A DNA stretch of 64,000 nucleotides from Saccharothrix sp. ALI-22-I (GTDB lineage Bacteria; Actinomycetota; Actinomycetes; Mycobacteriales; Pseudonocardiaceae): the NCBI RefSeq assembly GCF_001984175.1, contig NZ_MTQP01000069.1:496001-560000 (forward strand), read 5' to 3'. Below, one piece after another: positions 24,069-32,564 of this stretch. A model generated the notes under the pieces. The model saw nothing but the letters and a program-made list of their open reading frames with translations. It made no database searches and had not been told where the DNA came from. Each line of letters opens with the position of its first letter. The stretch's first letter is position 1. The position numbers were made by a program, and so were the translations under genes.

Positions 24069-25148
24069 ATGCGACTGGCTGCGCAGCGGCGTGAACTGAT
24101 CCTGTCGGCGGTACGCGCGCACGGGGTGGTCCGGCTCTCGGACCTGGTGGAACAGCTGGGCGTGACGGCGGTGACCGTGCGCCGCGACGTGACCGCCCTG
24201 GCCGACCGCGGGCTGGTCTCCCGGGTGCACGGCGGCATCACCATGCCCCACCACGGCGACCCGCCGCCGTCCCCGAGATCGGCGCACACCCTGGTGGGCA
24301 TGGTCGCGCCCTCGGAGGAGTACTACTGGCCGGCCGTGATCCAGGGCGCCCAGGCCGCCGTCACCGCCGCGGGCGGCCGGTTGGCGTTGCGCACGTCGTG
24401 CTACGACGCCGTCGAGGACCGGCGGCAGGTGATCAGGCTGCTGGACCGCGGTGTGCAGACGCTGCTGGTCGCGCCCAACACCACCGGGGTGGCCGGGATC
24501 GACCTGCTGCGCTGGCTGAGCGGGTTGAGCGTGCCGGTGGTGCTGATCGAGCGCATGCCGCCGCCGGAGCTGCCGACGATCGGGTTGGACGCCGCCGTCA
24601 CCGACCACGCGCTGGGCGCGGGACTGGCCGTGCGGCACCTGGCGACGCTGGGGCACCGCACCGTCGGCCTGGTGCTGTCGCGTCTCAGCCCGCACCACGC
24701 GGCGATCCGGGACGGGTGGTCGGCGGCGGTGTCGTCGCTGGGCATGCCGGTGGACGGGGTGCCGGCGCTGGACGTGCCGTCGTACGGGTCGGCGGGGTGG
24801 GCGCAGGCGTGCGACGACGTGCTGGACCAGTGCGTGCGGGCGGGGGTGCGGGCGTTGCTGGTGCACGCCGACCGCGAGGCCATCGGCCTGCTGGACCGTG
24901 CCCGCGACCGCGGCTTCGACGTGCCGGGTGACCTGGCGGTGGTGTCGTACGACGACGAGGTGGCCGCCGCGTCCGACCCGCCGCTGACCGCCGTTCGGCC
25001 GCAGAAGCACCGGCTCGGCGCGCTGGCCGCGCAGTTGGCCCTGGCACGGGTCGCCGACCCGCTGGACCGTCCGGTGCACCGCGTCGCCCTCTGGCCCAGT
25101 CTGACCGTGCGCGAGTCCTGCGGCACACCGCGGAACTGGCCCGGGTAA
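24069..25148 (+). CDS. hybrid transcriptional regulator: DeoR-type HTH with LacI-type ligand domain
   Basis: 359 residues. Residues about 5-60 are a DeoR-like winged helix (RRELILSAVRAHGVVRLSDL, TVRRDVTALADRGLVSRVHG). The remainder is a LacI/periplasmic-binding fold: LVGMVAPSEEYYWPAVIQGA (about 78), LSVPVVLIERMP (about 155), AGLAVRHLATLGHRTVGLVL (about 185) and GDLAVVSYDDEVAAASDPPL (about 288). It probably senses a sugar released by the divergent GH30/BNR enzymes and controls them. The ATG at 24069 lacks a strong ribosome site. Confidence 0.88.
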   Translation: MRLAAQRRELILSAVRAHGVVRLSDLVEQLGVTAVTVRRDVTALADRGLVSRVHGGITMPHHGDPPPSPRSAHTLVGMVAPSEEYYWPAVIQGAQAAVTAAGGRLALRTSCYDAVEDRRQVIRLLDRGVQTLLVAPNTTGVAGIDLLRWLSGLSVPVVLIERMPPPELPTIGLDAAVTDHALGAGLAVRHLATLGHRTVGLVLSRLSPHHAAIRDGWSAAVSSLGMPVDGVPALDVPSYGSAGWAQACDDVLDQCVRAGVRALLVHADREAIGLLDRARDRGFDVPGDLAVVSYDDEVAAASDPPLTAVRPQKHRLGALAAQLALARVADPLDRPVHRVALWPSLTVRESCGTPRNWPG

Positions 25149-25278
25149 CCCCGCCGGGGTGAACGCGCAACCGCCTGTCGGTCGTACCGGTGCCCTCGTC
25201 GGAGCGACTGAACGAATGATTGCCGGCCGGTCGGCGCCCCACCACGATGAGGACAGGCCGAACGTGAAGGGGGCCGCG

Positions 25279-25749
25279 GTGGGGCGATACCGGTTGCACG
25301 TCAACGGCGAGCGGCGCGAGGTGGACGTCCCCTCGGAGACACCGCTGCTCTGGGCGTTGCGGGAACAGCTGGGGCTGCTCGGCCCCAAGTACGGGTGCGG
25401 CGTCGGCGCGTGCGGCGCGTGCACGTCCCTTGTGGACGGTCAGGCGGCGCGGCCGTGCATCACCACGGTGGCGGAGTCCCAGGGCAGGCGGATCACGACC
25501 ATCGAGGGCCTGTCCGAGGACGGTGACCACCCGGTGCAGCGGGCGTGGCTGGAACTGGACGTCGCCCAGTGCGGTTACTGCCAGCCTGGGCAGATCATGT
25601 CGACGGTCGCGCTGCTCGCGGCCAACCCCGACCCGGACGACGACGCCATCGACGTGGCCTTACGCGACAACGTGTGCAGGTGCGGGACGTACACGCGGGT
25701 CCGGGCGGCCGTGCGGCGGGCCGCGCAGCTGAAGCGTGGTGACCGGTGA
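25279..25749 (+). CDS. (2Fe-2S) subunit of a molybdenum hydroxylase
   Basis: 156 residues. The GTG at 25279 is chosen because AAGGGGG lies just upstream; GTG at 25264 would add five residues. The plant-type cluster motif GCGVGACGACTSLVDGQ (with a further Cys in RPCIT) is at about 40-65, and the second cluster motif CGYCQPGQI plus VCRCGTYTRVRAA is at about 95-150. It passes electrons from the molybdenum subunit, whose GTG overlaps its stop by 4 bases. The size fits IorA-like small subunits of isoquinoline or aldehyde oxidoreductases. There is no separate FAD subunit nearby. Confidence 0.93.
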   Translation: MGRYRLHVNGERREVDVPSETPLLWALREQLGLLGPKYGCGVGACGACTSLVDGQAARPCITTVAESQGRRITTIEGLSEDGDHPVQRAWLELDVAQCGYCQPGQIMSTVALLAANPDPDDDAIDVALRDNVCRCGTYTRVRAAVRRAAQLKRGDR

Positions 25750-27746
25750 TCAGCCGGCGGGCGTTCTTGGGTGGCGTGTTGGTGGTGTCGGTGCCGTTAC
25801 CCGCGCACGCCGCCACCGGCTTCACGCCGAACGTGTTCGTGCGGCTGGACGCACGCGGCCGGATCACCGTGACCGTGCCGAGGCCGGAGACCGGGCAGGG
25901 CGTGCGGACCACGGTGGCCTTGCTGGTCGCCGAGGAGCTGGCGGTCGGTCTGGATGACGTCCGGCTGGAGCAGGCGTACGGCGACACGGCCCGGTTCGGG
26001 TCTCAGCTGGTGGCGAACTCGTTCTCCGCCCGGCAGCTCACCCAGCCAATGCGCACGGCCGCCGCGACCGCCCGGTGTCTGCTGGTTGCTGCGGCGGCGC
26101 AGCGCTGGGGTGTGCCCTCCGAGGAGTGCACGGCACGAGACGGCGCGGTCCGCCACGGTCACCGCGTGCTGCGGTACGGCTCGCTGGTGCGGGACGCGGC
26201 GGCATTGGACCCGGCGACCGTGCCTGTGACGTTGACCCCGCCGGAACGGTGGCGGCTGCTCGGCCGCACCCGTGCGGGACGCGTGGACGCGAAGGCGATC
26301 GTGACCGGCAAGGCCCGGTACGGCATCGACACGCGTCCGGCCGGTGCCTTGGTCGCGGCCGTGCTCCGTCCACAGTGGATCGGTGCGCTGGTCGACACCT
26401 TGGACGACAGCGCCGCGCGGGCGGTGCCCGGTGTGGTCGCGGTGACGGCGTTGGACCCGGCGACGTCCGGCCAGGGCGGGGTGGCGGTGATCGCGCGGTC
26501 GATCCCGGAGGCGTTGCGCGGGCGCGAGGCGTTGCGCGTGACCTGGCGCGGCGGCACGCCCACGGCGGACAGCCGGGTGTGGCTGGCCGAACTGGAGACC
26601 GCGCTGCCCGCCGTGCCGGCGGCTCCCGGCCCGGTGGCGTTCGAGGCGGTCTACCGGCTGCCGTTGCTGGCGCACGCGCCGATGGAACCCATGAACGCCA
26701 CCGCGCACGTCACCGCGACCGGCCTCACCGTGTGGACGCCGACGCAGGACCCGGGCGGTCTGCGGGCGTCGTTGGCGCGGCAGTTCGAGCTGGACCCGGC
26801 GAACGTGCGGGTCGAGCCGACGTTGGCCGGTGGCGCGTTCGGCCGGCGGATCGAACCGGACCCGGTGTTGGAGGCGATCGCCTGCTCACGGGTGGCGGGC
26901 GCGCCGGTGAGCGTGCTGTGGACCCGGGACGACGACATGCGGCACGACTCGTACCGGCCGATGTCGGTGCACCGGCTGTCCGCCGTGGTCGACGCCGCCG
27001 GCGTGCCGACGTGGCGTGCGCACGGGATCGCGACCTGGCCGTTGAACGTCCTGCCGTTCTTCAACGACCCGGCGATCGTCAAGCTCAACGGCGACCACTT
27101 CCCGTACACGGTGCCGGGCGCGGTGGACGTGACCCTGCGGCCCGCGCCGTTGCGCACCGGGTTCTGGCGCGCGGTCTACGCCGGGCACTTCCTGTACGCC
27201 GAGGAGAATTTCCTCAGCGCTCTGGGCCAACGCGCCGGGCTCGACCAGGTGGACCTGCGGCGACGGCTGCTGCCCGCCGACTCCCGGCTGCGGCGGGTGC
27301 TGGACGCGGCGGCGGCACGGGCCGGGCACGTCCGGCCGGGGTTCACCCGCGGGGTCGCGTGCCACCACGACTACGGATCGGTGATCGCCGTGATCGCCGA
27401 CAGCTCGGACGGCGAGGTCCGCCGCGTCACCGCGGCGGTGGACGTGGGGTCGGCGCTGCACCCGTCCGGGGTCAGGGCGCAGGTCGAGGGCGGTGTGATG
27501 GACGCGGTGTCCACGGTGTCGGGCGCGCAGATCACCGTGCGGGAGGGCCGGGTCGTGCAGTCGTCGTTCCGTGACTACGCGTGGGCGCGGATCGACCGGG
27601 CGCCGGACATCGACGTGGTGATCGTGCCGTCGGACGCCCCGATCGGCGGGTTGGGCGAACTGGCCTATCCCCCGGCCGCGGCGGCCATCGCGTTCGCCTC
27701 GGGACAGCCCGTGACCGGTATGCCGGTGGGCGTCGACGTGGGCTGA
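25746..27746 (+). CDS. molybdopterin-binding large subunit, IorB-like aldehyde/isoquinoline oxidoreductase
   Basis: 666 residues with a Tat-like N-terminus (SRRAFLGGVLVVSVPLPAHA). The xanthine-dehydrogenase-family body shows VTVPRPETGQGVRTTVALLV, KARYGIDTRPAGALVAAVLR, PLLAHAPMEPMNATAHVT (cofactor loop), GGAFGRRIEPDPVLEA and the C-terminal GGLGELAYPPAAAAIAFASG, which contains the family catalytic Glu. It would hydroxylate an N-heterocycle or aldehyde at the membrane or outside. Relatives are often above 700 residues, so it is slightly short, but no gap is obvious. Electron transfer is through the overlapping (2Fe-2S) subunit. Confidence 0.9.
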   Translation: MISRRAFLGGVLVVSVPLPAHAATGFTPNVFVRLDARGRITVTVPRPETGQGVRTTVALLVAEELAVGLDDVRLEQAYGDTARFGSQLVANSFSARQLTQPMRTAAATARCLLVAAAAQRWGVPSEECTARDGAVRHGHRVLRYGSLVRDAAALDPATVPVTLTPPERWRLLGRTRAGRVDAKAIVTGKARYGIDTRPAGALVAAVLRPQWIGALVDTLDDSAARAVPGVVAVTALDPATSGQGGVAVIARSIPEALRGREALRVTWRGGTPTADSRVWLAELETALPAVPAAPGPVAFEAVYRLPLLAHAPMEPMNATAHVTATGLTVWTPTQDPGGLRASLARQFELDPANVRVEPTLAGGAFGRRIEPDPVLEAIACSRVAGAPVSVLWTRDDDMRHDSYRPMSVHRLSAVVDAAGVPTWRAHGIATWPLNVLPFFNDPAIVKLNGDHFPYTVPGAVDVTLRPAPLRTGFWRAVYAGHFLYAEENFLSALGQRAGLDQVDLRRRLLPADSRLRRVLDAAAARAGHVRPGFTRGVACHHDYGSVIAVIADSSDGEVRRVTAAVDVGSALHPSGVRAQVEGGVMDAVSTVSGAQITVREGRVVQSSFRDYAWARIDRAPDIDVVIVPSDAPIGGLGELAYPPAAAAIAFASGQPVTGMPVGVDVG

Positions 27747-27805
27747 GCCACCTCTGCGGCCTAAATCCTGCGGTGTTCCGACGCCGGCCACTTACCCTCT
27801 GCGCC

Positions 27806-28519
27806 ATGGACTTGGTGGACCTGTGGCGGCCGACCGGACGGGCGGAGCTGGACCTGGTCGCGGCCTCGCAGTGGCGGGCCTGGCCACCGCGACTGCCCGA
27901 CCAGCCGATCTTCTACCCGGTGGCGAACCGCTGGTACGCCACCAAGATCGCGCGCGAGTGGAACGTGCCCACCGAGGGTGTCGGTTTCGTCACGCGGTTC
28001 AGCGTGCGGCGCGACTTCCTCGCCCGGTACCCCGTGCAGCAGGCCGGCGGGCGTGAGGTGCTGGAGCACTGGGTGCCCGCCGAGGACCTGGACGAGTTCA
28101 ACGCCAACATCGTCGGCGCGATCGTGCGCGAGGCCGAGTACCGGGGTCCGGTCGCGGACGAGGAGTTCGACCAGGCGGCGGCGCACGGCTGTCCGCTGCC
28201 GGCCGGGTGGCGGCGGTACCTCCAGGGCGAGTCGTGGTTCCGCAGCGGGTGGCTGGGCGACACCTTCCTCACCCTCTACACGCCGTCGGAGACGTTGGAG
28301 GCGAACGCCGCGTGGGGTGAGCCCACGGCGGCGCATCCCGGCATCGCGATCATCGGCGACGACGGCTCCCGCGAACGCCTCGCGTTCGACCTGCGCCACG
28401 ACCCGGCACCCGTGTCGCTGGTGGACGTCACCAGCACCAACTGGTCGGCCGCCCTGCCGCTGGCCTCGGACGCCGCCGCGTTCACCGCGCGGGTCGAGTC
28501 GGGCGACATCACCTGGTAG
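27806..28519 (+). CDS. two-domain protein ending in a SUKH (SMI1/KNR4)-like domain
   Basis: 237 residues. The N-terminal 120 residues belong to a conserved actinobacterial family with no known function (AASQWRAWPPRLPDQPIFYP, REWNVPTEGVGFVTRFSV, EDLDEFNANIVG). From about 130 the sequence is SMI1/KNR4-like: LPAGWRRYLQGESWF, LTLYTPSETLEANAAWG, GIAIIGDDGSRERLAFDL. SUKH domains are typical immunity proteins that neutralise polymorphic nuclease toxins (family knowledge). No toxin gene is adjacent, so this may be an orphan immunity gene. The ATG at 27806 is the only sensible start. Confidence 0.7.
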   Translation: MDLVDLWRPTGRAELDLVAASQWRAWPPRLPDQPIFYPVANRWYATKIAREWNVPTEGVGFVTRFSVRRDFLARYPVQQAGGREVLEHWVPAEDLDEFNANIVGAIVREAEYRGPVADEEFDQAAAHGCPLPAGWRRYLQGESWFRSGWLGDTFLTLYTPSETLEANAAWGEPTAAHPGIAIIGDDGSRERLAFDLRHDPAPVSLVDVTSTNWSAALPLASDAAAFTARVESGDITW

Positions 28520-28592
28520 CTGCCGACACATCCCGTCGATCGAGTCCTCGAACCCGGACGCGCGCTCGGGGTTGTGCACGACCTCCGACGGG

Positions 28593-28988
28593 TCAGGAAC
28601 CGCCGCGGTAGAGCCGCTCGTAGGCGGCCTGCGCCTGCGCGTCCTCGTCGGCCTTCGAGGCGCGCCGGGTCTCCGCGCCCAGGCCTCGCGGGTAACCCTG
28701 CTTGACCAGGCGTTCCTCGGTGGTCTGCCACATGTAGGACATGGAGTAGAAGTAGCCGACGAGCAGGCCGAGCACGATCGACAGGACCCGGATCAGCAGT
28801 GGGCCGGGCAGCAGGAGCAGCAGCAGTACCGGCGACATCTGGATGAACCCGCGCACGAAGTGCCGCACCGCCCACGTGCGGCAGGTGACGTCGTGCAGCA
28901 CCCACGCGTTGCAGCGCTGCGGCAACCGCCCACCGACCGCGTACCACAGCCACTGGGCCGGATTGGGTCTGGTGCCGCGCAACGTCAC
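28593..28988 (-). CDS. DUF5313 family membrane protein
   Basis: 131 residues. The N-terminus RPNPAQWLWYAVGGRLPQR is the family signature, followed by VLHDVTCRTWAVRHFVRGFI and two membrane helices (about 50-66 and 68-85), ending in a charged region ETRRASKADEDAQAQAAYER. It occurs widely in Pseudonocardiales and mycobacteria with no assigned role. It lies just beyond the broken recQ gene on the same strand. Confidence 0.85.
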   Translation of the reverse strand: MTLRGTRPNPAQWLWYAVGGRLPQRCNAWVLHDVTCRTWAVRHFVRGFIQMSPVLLLLLLPGPLLIRVLSIVLGLLVGYFYSMSYMWQTTEERLVKQGYPRGLGAETRRASKADEDAQAQAAYERLYRGGS

Positions 28989-29010
28989 CGGCCTACTGTA
29001 TGCGCCGCCG

Positions 29011-29747
29011 TCACACCTTCGGGTGCCGGCCGAGCACGTCGGCCGCGTGCACCGCCTCCAGCGACAGCACCTTGTACCCGACCTGCTCGAACAGCACGGT
29101 CAGCCGGTCCTCCTCGCTCTGCACCACCGTCCCGCCGCCCCACTCCGCGTGGTGCACCCGGGACTGCGCCGGGTACTCGGGGTTGGCCGACACACCGGTG
29201 CCCGCCTCGCCCCGAGCGCACGTGTCGCAGGTCCCGCACGCCCGCTCCAGCACCTCGCCGAAGTACCCCAGCAGGTGCTGCCGCCGGCACGCCCTGGTCT
29301 CCGCGTACCTCCGCACTTCCAGTGACCGGTTGGGTCGGTCGAAACCGACGGCCGCCCCAACCGGTCCACTACTCCCGGCTTGGCCAACTGCTCGGGCGAC
29401 ACGAACAAGTACCGCACCTCGCCGCGTTCGACTGCCTCCCAGGCGACTTTGTTGTCCACTTCGGACTGTGCCGAGTTCACCAGCACGGCGGGCGGCGCGC
29501 CGCTCTCCCTCAGCGCCGCGACCTGGTCGCGCTGCAACGCGATCAGCGGCGACACCACGACGACCAGACCGTCCAGCAACACGCCGGGCACCTGGTAGAC
29601 GGCCGACTTCCCGGCGCCGGTGGGCGGCACGACGAACACGTCACGACCGGCCAGCACCTGCTCCATGGCGTCGATCTGCTCGTCACGCAGCTCCGGCCAC
29701 CCGAACACCTCGGACGCCGCCGCACGCAGGCGTCTCCGCGTGCTCAT
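29011..29747 (-). pseudogene. RecQ-family helicase gene with out-of-frame internal deletion
   Basis: The ATG at 29747 starts an intact N-terminal helicase region: FGWPELRDEQIDAMEQVLAG, Walker A VPPTGAGKSAVYQVPG, VVSPLIALQRDQVAALRESG and YLFVSPEQLAKPGVVDRLG. Right after this the frame is lost. Another frame then gives the C-terminal zinc region: DRPNRSLEVRRYAETRACRR, HLLGYFGEVL and ERACGTCDTC, ending at 29011. Motifs II-VI, including the DEAH box, are absent; roughly 270 residues have been lost. No helicase can be made. Confidence 0.8.
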
Positions 29748-29808
29748 CGGCTCGCCCTGCTTCGGACGAGCAGCCAGCCCACCACGACCAGGAGCGCAGG
29801 GTGTTGCC

Positions 29809-30114
29809 GTGCCGCACGACCGGCGCACGTGGGGGCACGCGGCGGTGGTCGCGGCGCTGCTCAACGCGGTGGCGTTGGTGGTGCTCGGCGCGGCGGGCAC
29901 GGGACTGGCGTACGTGCTGAACCTGGACGTGATCCGGGCGGCCGGGCCGACGGTCGCGTCCACCGTCACGTACGTCACGCCGTTGTGGTCGACGGCGGTG
30001 GGTGTGTTGTTGCTGGACGAGCCGGTCGGGTGGAACACGCTGGTCGGCGGCGCGGTGGTGATCGGTGGTGTGCTGCCGGCCCGGTCCCGACCGAATGTGA
30101 AGATCCTTGTATGA
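29809..30114 (+). pseudogene. C-terminal remnant of an EamA/DMT-type transporter
   Basis: A GTG at 29809 opens a 101-residue frame. After a short hydrophobic lead (AAVVAALLNAVALVVLG) it reads the last part of an EamA domain: GTGLAYVLNLDVIRAAGPTV, VTYVTPLWSTAVGVLLLDE and PVGWNTLVGGAVVIGGVL. Complete DMT proteins have ten helices and about 290 residues; about three helices remain. Its TGA overlaps the ATG of the hydrolase gene, so the 3' operon link is intact and the loss is at the 5' side, next to the broken recQ gene. Confidence 0.65.
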
Positions 30115-30950
30115 ACGCGATCTTCGTCTTCGTGCACGGCTCCAACAGCAACTCGTTCAGCTGGTCGCCCATGCTCCGCGAAATGACCCTGCTCGGCCAC
30201 CGCGCACTCGCCGTCGACCTGCCCGGACACGGTTTCAACGCCACATTCTCCGCGTCGTACCAGGCCCCGCAGGACGCCGCCGCGCTGGCCGTCGCGCCGT
30301 CCGGCTTGGCCGGTGTCCCGTATGCCGACAACATCGCCCACGTCATCGAGGTCGTGCGGCGGGCCGGCGGACTCGGCCCGGTGATCCTGGTCGGGCACAG
30401 CCGTGGCGGCATGACCGTGACCGGAGTGGCCAACGCGGCGCCGGAGCTCCTGCACCGGGTCGTGTACATGTCCGCGTGGTGCTGCGTAGAGCTGACTCCT
30501 CGCGAGTACACGACGGAGCCGGAGTACGCGTCGAGCGCGCTCAACGACCTCGGCCCCGAACTGATGGCCGCCAACCCGGCCGAACTGGGCTCGCTGCGGA
30601 TGAACTGGCGCACCGCCGACCCCGCCGTGCTCGCCACCCTCAAGACCGCGATGCTGGCGGAGGGCACCGACACGGAGTTCCTGGCCGCGCTGAACACCCT
30701 GGAGCCGGACGAGAGCCTGGACGCCGGCGACGAGCGCGTCAACCCGACCACCTGGGGCCGCCTCCCGCACACGTACGTCCGCCTCACCGCCGACCGCTCC
30801 ATCCCGATCGAACTCCAGGACCGCTTCATCCGCGAGGCCGACACCCTGACCCCCGACAACCCCTTCGACGTCCGCACCCTCGACACCAGCCACATGGGCT
30901 TCCTCCTCCACCCGCAGGAGGCCGCCTCGATGCTCACCGAACTGGCGTAG
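30111..30950 (+). CDS. alpha/beta hydrolase (EstC-like esterase)
   Basis: 279 residues. The oxyanion strand is IFVFVHGSNSNSFSWSPML (about 4-22), with RALAVDLPGHGFNATF next. The nucleophile elbow GHSRGG puts the Ser near residue 98, and the His of the triad lies in DTSHMGF near 264. The large cap insertion (about 110-210) is typical of plant methylesterase-like and EstC proteins. It probably cleaves a small ester. The ATG overlaps the stop of the transporter remnant by 4 bases. Confidence 0.88.
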   Translation: MNAIFVFVHGSNSNSFSWSPMLREMTLLGHRALAVDLPGHGFNATFSASYQAPQDAAALAVAPSGLAGVPYADNIAHVIEVVRRAGGLGPVILVGHSRGGMTVTGVANAAPELLHRVVYMSAWCCVELTPREYTTEPEYASSALNDLGPELMAANPAELGSLRMNWRTADPAVLATLKTAMLAEGTDTEFLAALNTLEPDESLDAGDERVNPTTWGRLPHTYVRLTADRSIPIELQDRFIREADTLTPDNPFDVRTLDTSHMGFLLHPQEAASMLTELA

Positions 30951-31522
30951 ACACCACCGCGCCGGCTGCTCCAAAGCTCGACCACATGGCCACCTCCAGC
31001 CATCGGGTAGAGCACCCGAAACCTGGCGCATTCCTGTCTTCCGTCAGTGGGACGCGGAAATTTCGGCCGACCGCACCGATCATTCGTAAAGTGGCGAACT
31101 ACCTTCGGCGCGGCCACCAGGACCACCGTTCGCTCCATCCCGCTCTCCCTCTCCCCGTTGCGGATCTACGGGTTCCACGGTGGCGGGCGGCGAGGGAGGT
31201 CACAACAGTTCATGATCAACATGTGGATAAGTGGGCCGGCCGTGGATAACCGGGAGCGCCTGCGCGGAGATCACCGACGTCAAGCTGACGTGATCAGCTC
31301 CCACGCGAACGGCGCCACGACGCCGACCGACGTTGCCTACGATCTCGGCCGTGCCACCTCCGCCGTCCGGCGAGTGGGTGGTCGACGGCTGGGAGGCGTG
31401 CCGGCGACCGCGCGTTCGGCTCCGACGGATGGTCACCGGAAGAGGTCCGCGCCCACCGCCCCGCGGTCGACTGGTGGTGGCCCACGCCGACCGCGGTTGA
31501 GTGCCGCCCAGCCGGGTAATGC
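30951..31522. other. long intergenic region with two DnaA-box-like sites and a frameshifted small frame
   Basis: TGTGGATAA at 31222-31230 matches the classic DnaA box (complement TTATCCACA) and CGTGGATAA follows at 31241-31249, 19 bases start to start. From GTG at 31351 a frame reads PPPPSGEWVVDGWEACR; with a one-base shift it would continue FGSDGWSPEEVRAHRPAVDW to a TAA at 31517, suggesting a small broken gene. Nothing else is clear. Confidence 0.35.
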
Positions 31523-32446
31523 TCAGCGGGCCAGCGTCTCCTCCGAGACCTGCCACAGCCGCGTCGCCGCCTCCGGGTCGAGCGCGTAGGCCGCGACACC
31601 GCTGATCACGGAGCCGCCGTCGTTCGGCAGGGCCTCGTTGCAGTCCTCGAAGTACCGCCCGCCGACGCCCTCCAACAGCGGTGACGTCGCCACCAGCACG
31701 GACGTGGCCGCACCCTGCTCCACCGTCTTCAACTTGAAGCCGTCGGCGGCGGCTTGGTCGAACATGGCGCCCATGGTCTCCATGTCGACGTGGCGCTGGA
31801 GGTTGGTCATGATGCCGCCCGGCATCAGGGCGTTCACGGTGATGCCGTCGGCTGCCCAGCGCTTGGTCGCCTCGACCGCCAGCAGCACGTTCGCCGTCTT
31901 CGACTGCCCGTACGCCGCCCACGGGTCGTAAGGCCGGTCGACGAAGTGGATGTCGTCGAAGACGACCGGCGACATGAGGTGCGCGCTGGAGCTCACGGAC
32001 ACGACCCGCGCGCCCTCGACCGCGAGGAACCGGTGCAGGCCCGTGGTCAGCGCGAAGTGGCCCAGGTGGTTGGTCGCGAACTGCAACTCCCAGCCCTCGG
32101 GCGTGCGGGTCTCCGGCGTGGCCATCACGCCCGCGTTGTTGACCAGGATGTGCAGCGGCCCGTCCCAGCCCGCCACGAACGCCGCCACCGACGCCCGGTC
32201 GGCCAGATCGAGCGGCGCGACCCGCACGTTCCCGCCGATCTCGTCGGCCACCTGCTGGCCGGCCGTGGTGTTGCGGACGGCCAGGATGACCTCCGCGCCA
32301 GCACCTGCCAGAGCCCGCGCGGTCTCGATGCCGATGCCCGACGCGCCACCGGTGACCACCGCGCGACGGCCGGTCAGGTCGATGCCCGCCACGACCTGCG
32401 CAGCAGTGGACTCCGCGTCGAACGCAGTGGTGATGTGCTCGGTCAT
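31523..32446 (-). CDS. SDR-family NAD(P)-dependent oxidoreductase
   Basis: 307 residues. The cofactor motif is VVTGGASGIGIETARALAGA (about 29-48), NNAG appears in HILVNNAGVMATPETR (about 103), and the catalytic Ser and YxxxK are in VSVSSSAHL and AYGQSKTANVLLAVEATK (about 175). The layout is that of WW-domain oxidoreductase/retinol dehydrogenase-like SDRs with unknown substrate. It diverges from a TetR gene, and two palindromic operators lie between, so it is very probably the repressed target. Confidence 0.93.
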   Translation of the reverse strand: MTEHITTAFDAESTAAQVVAGIDLTGRRAVVTGGASGIGIETARALAGAGAEVILAVRNTTAGQQVADEIGGNVRVAPLDLADRASVAAFVAGWDGPLHILVNNAGVMATPETRTPEGWELQFATNHLGHFALTTGLHRFLAVEGARVVSVSSSAHLMSPVVFDDIHFVDRPYDPWAAYGQSKTANVLLAVEATKRWAADGITVNALMPGGIMTNLQRHVDMETMGAMFDQAAADGFKLKTVEQGAATSVLVATSPLLEGVGGRYFEDCNEALPNDGGSVISGVAAYALDPEAATRLWQVSEETLAR

Positions 32447-32473
32447 GATGATCCCCGTCTGCTGTCGTACACT

Positions 32474-32526
32474 TAAGCGGAGGTTCCTCCGGTAACTCCG
32501 ACACTAACCGGAGGCCCCTCCGGTTA
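32474..32526. promoter_or_regulatory. two TetR-type operators between the divergent SDR and TetR genes
   Basis: Site 2 (32505-32526) is TAACCGGAGG, two bases, CCTCCGGTTA: perfect 10-bp arms. Site 1 (32474-32495) is TAAGCGGAGG, two bases, CCTCCGGTAA, differing at two arm positions. The sites are 31 bases apart start to start. Their position between divergent genes is that of a TetR repressor controlling both itself and the SDR. Confidence 0.85.
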
Positions 32527-32564
32527 GCATTGTGAGCTGCGTCATACCACTTCCGGGAGGCATC

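Noticed and set aside
29100..31031. A 643-codon minus-strand frame appearing to fuse an N-terminal extension to RecQ
   Set aside because: The first 400 codons are antisense to the alpha/beta hydrolase and the transporter remnant; the true recQ start is at 29747.
31222..31249. Replication origin
   Set aside because: Only two DnaA-like boxes and no dnaA, dnaN or gyrase genes nearby.
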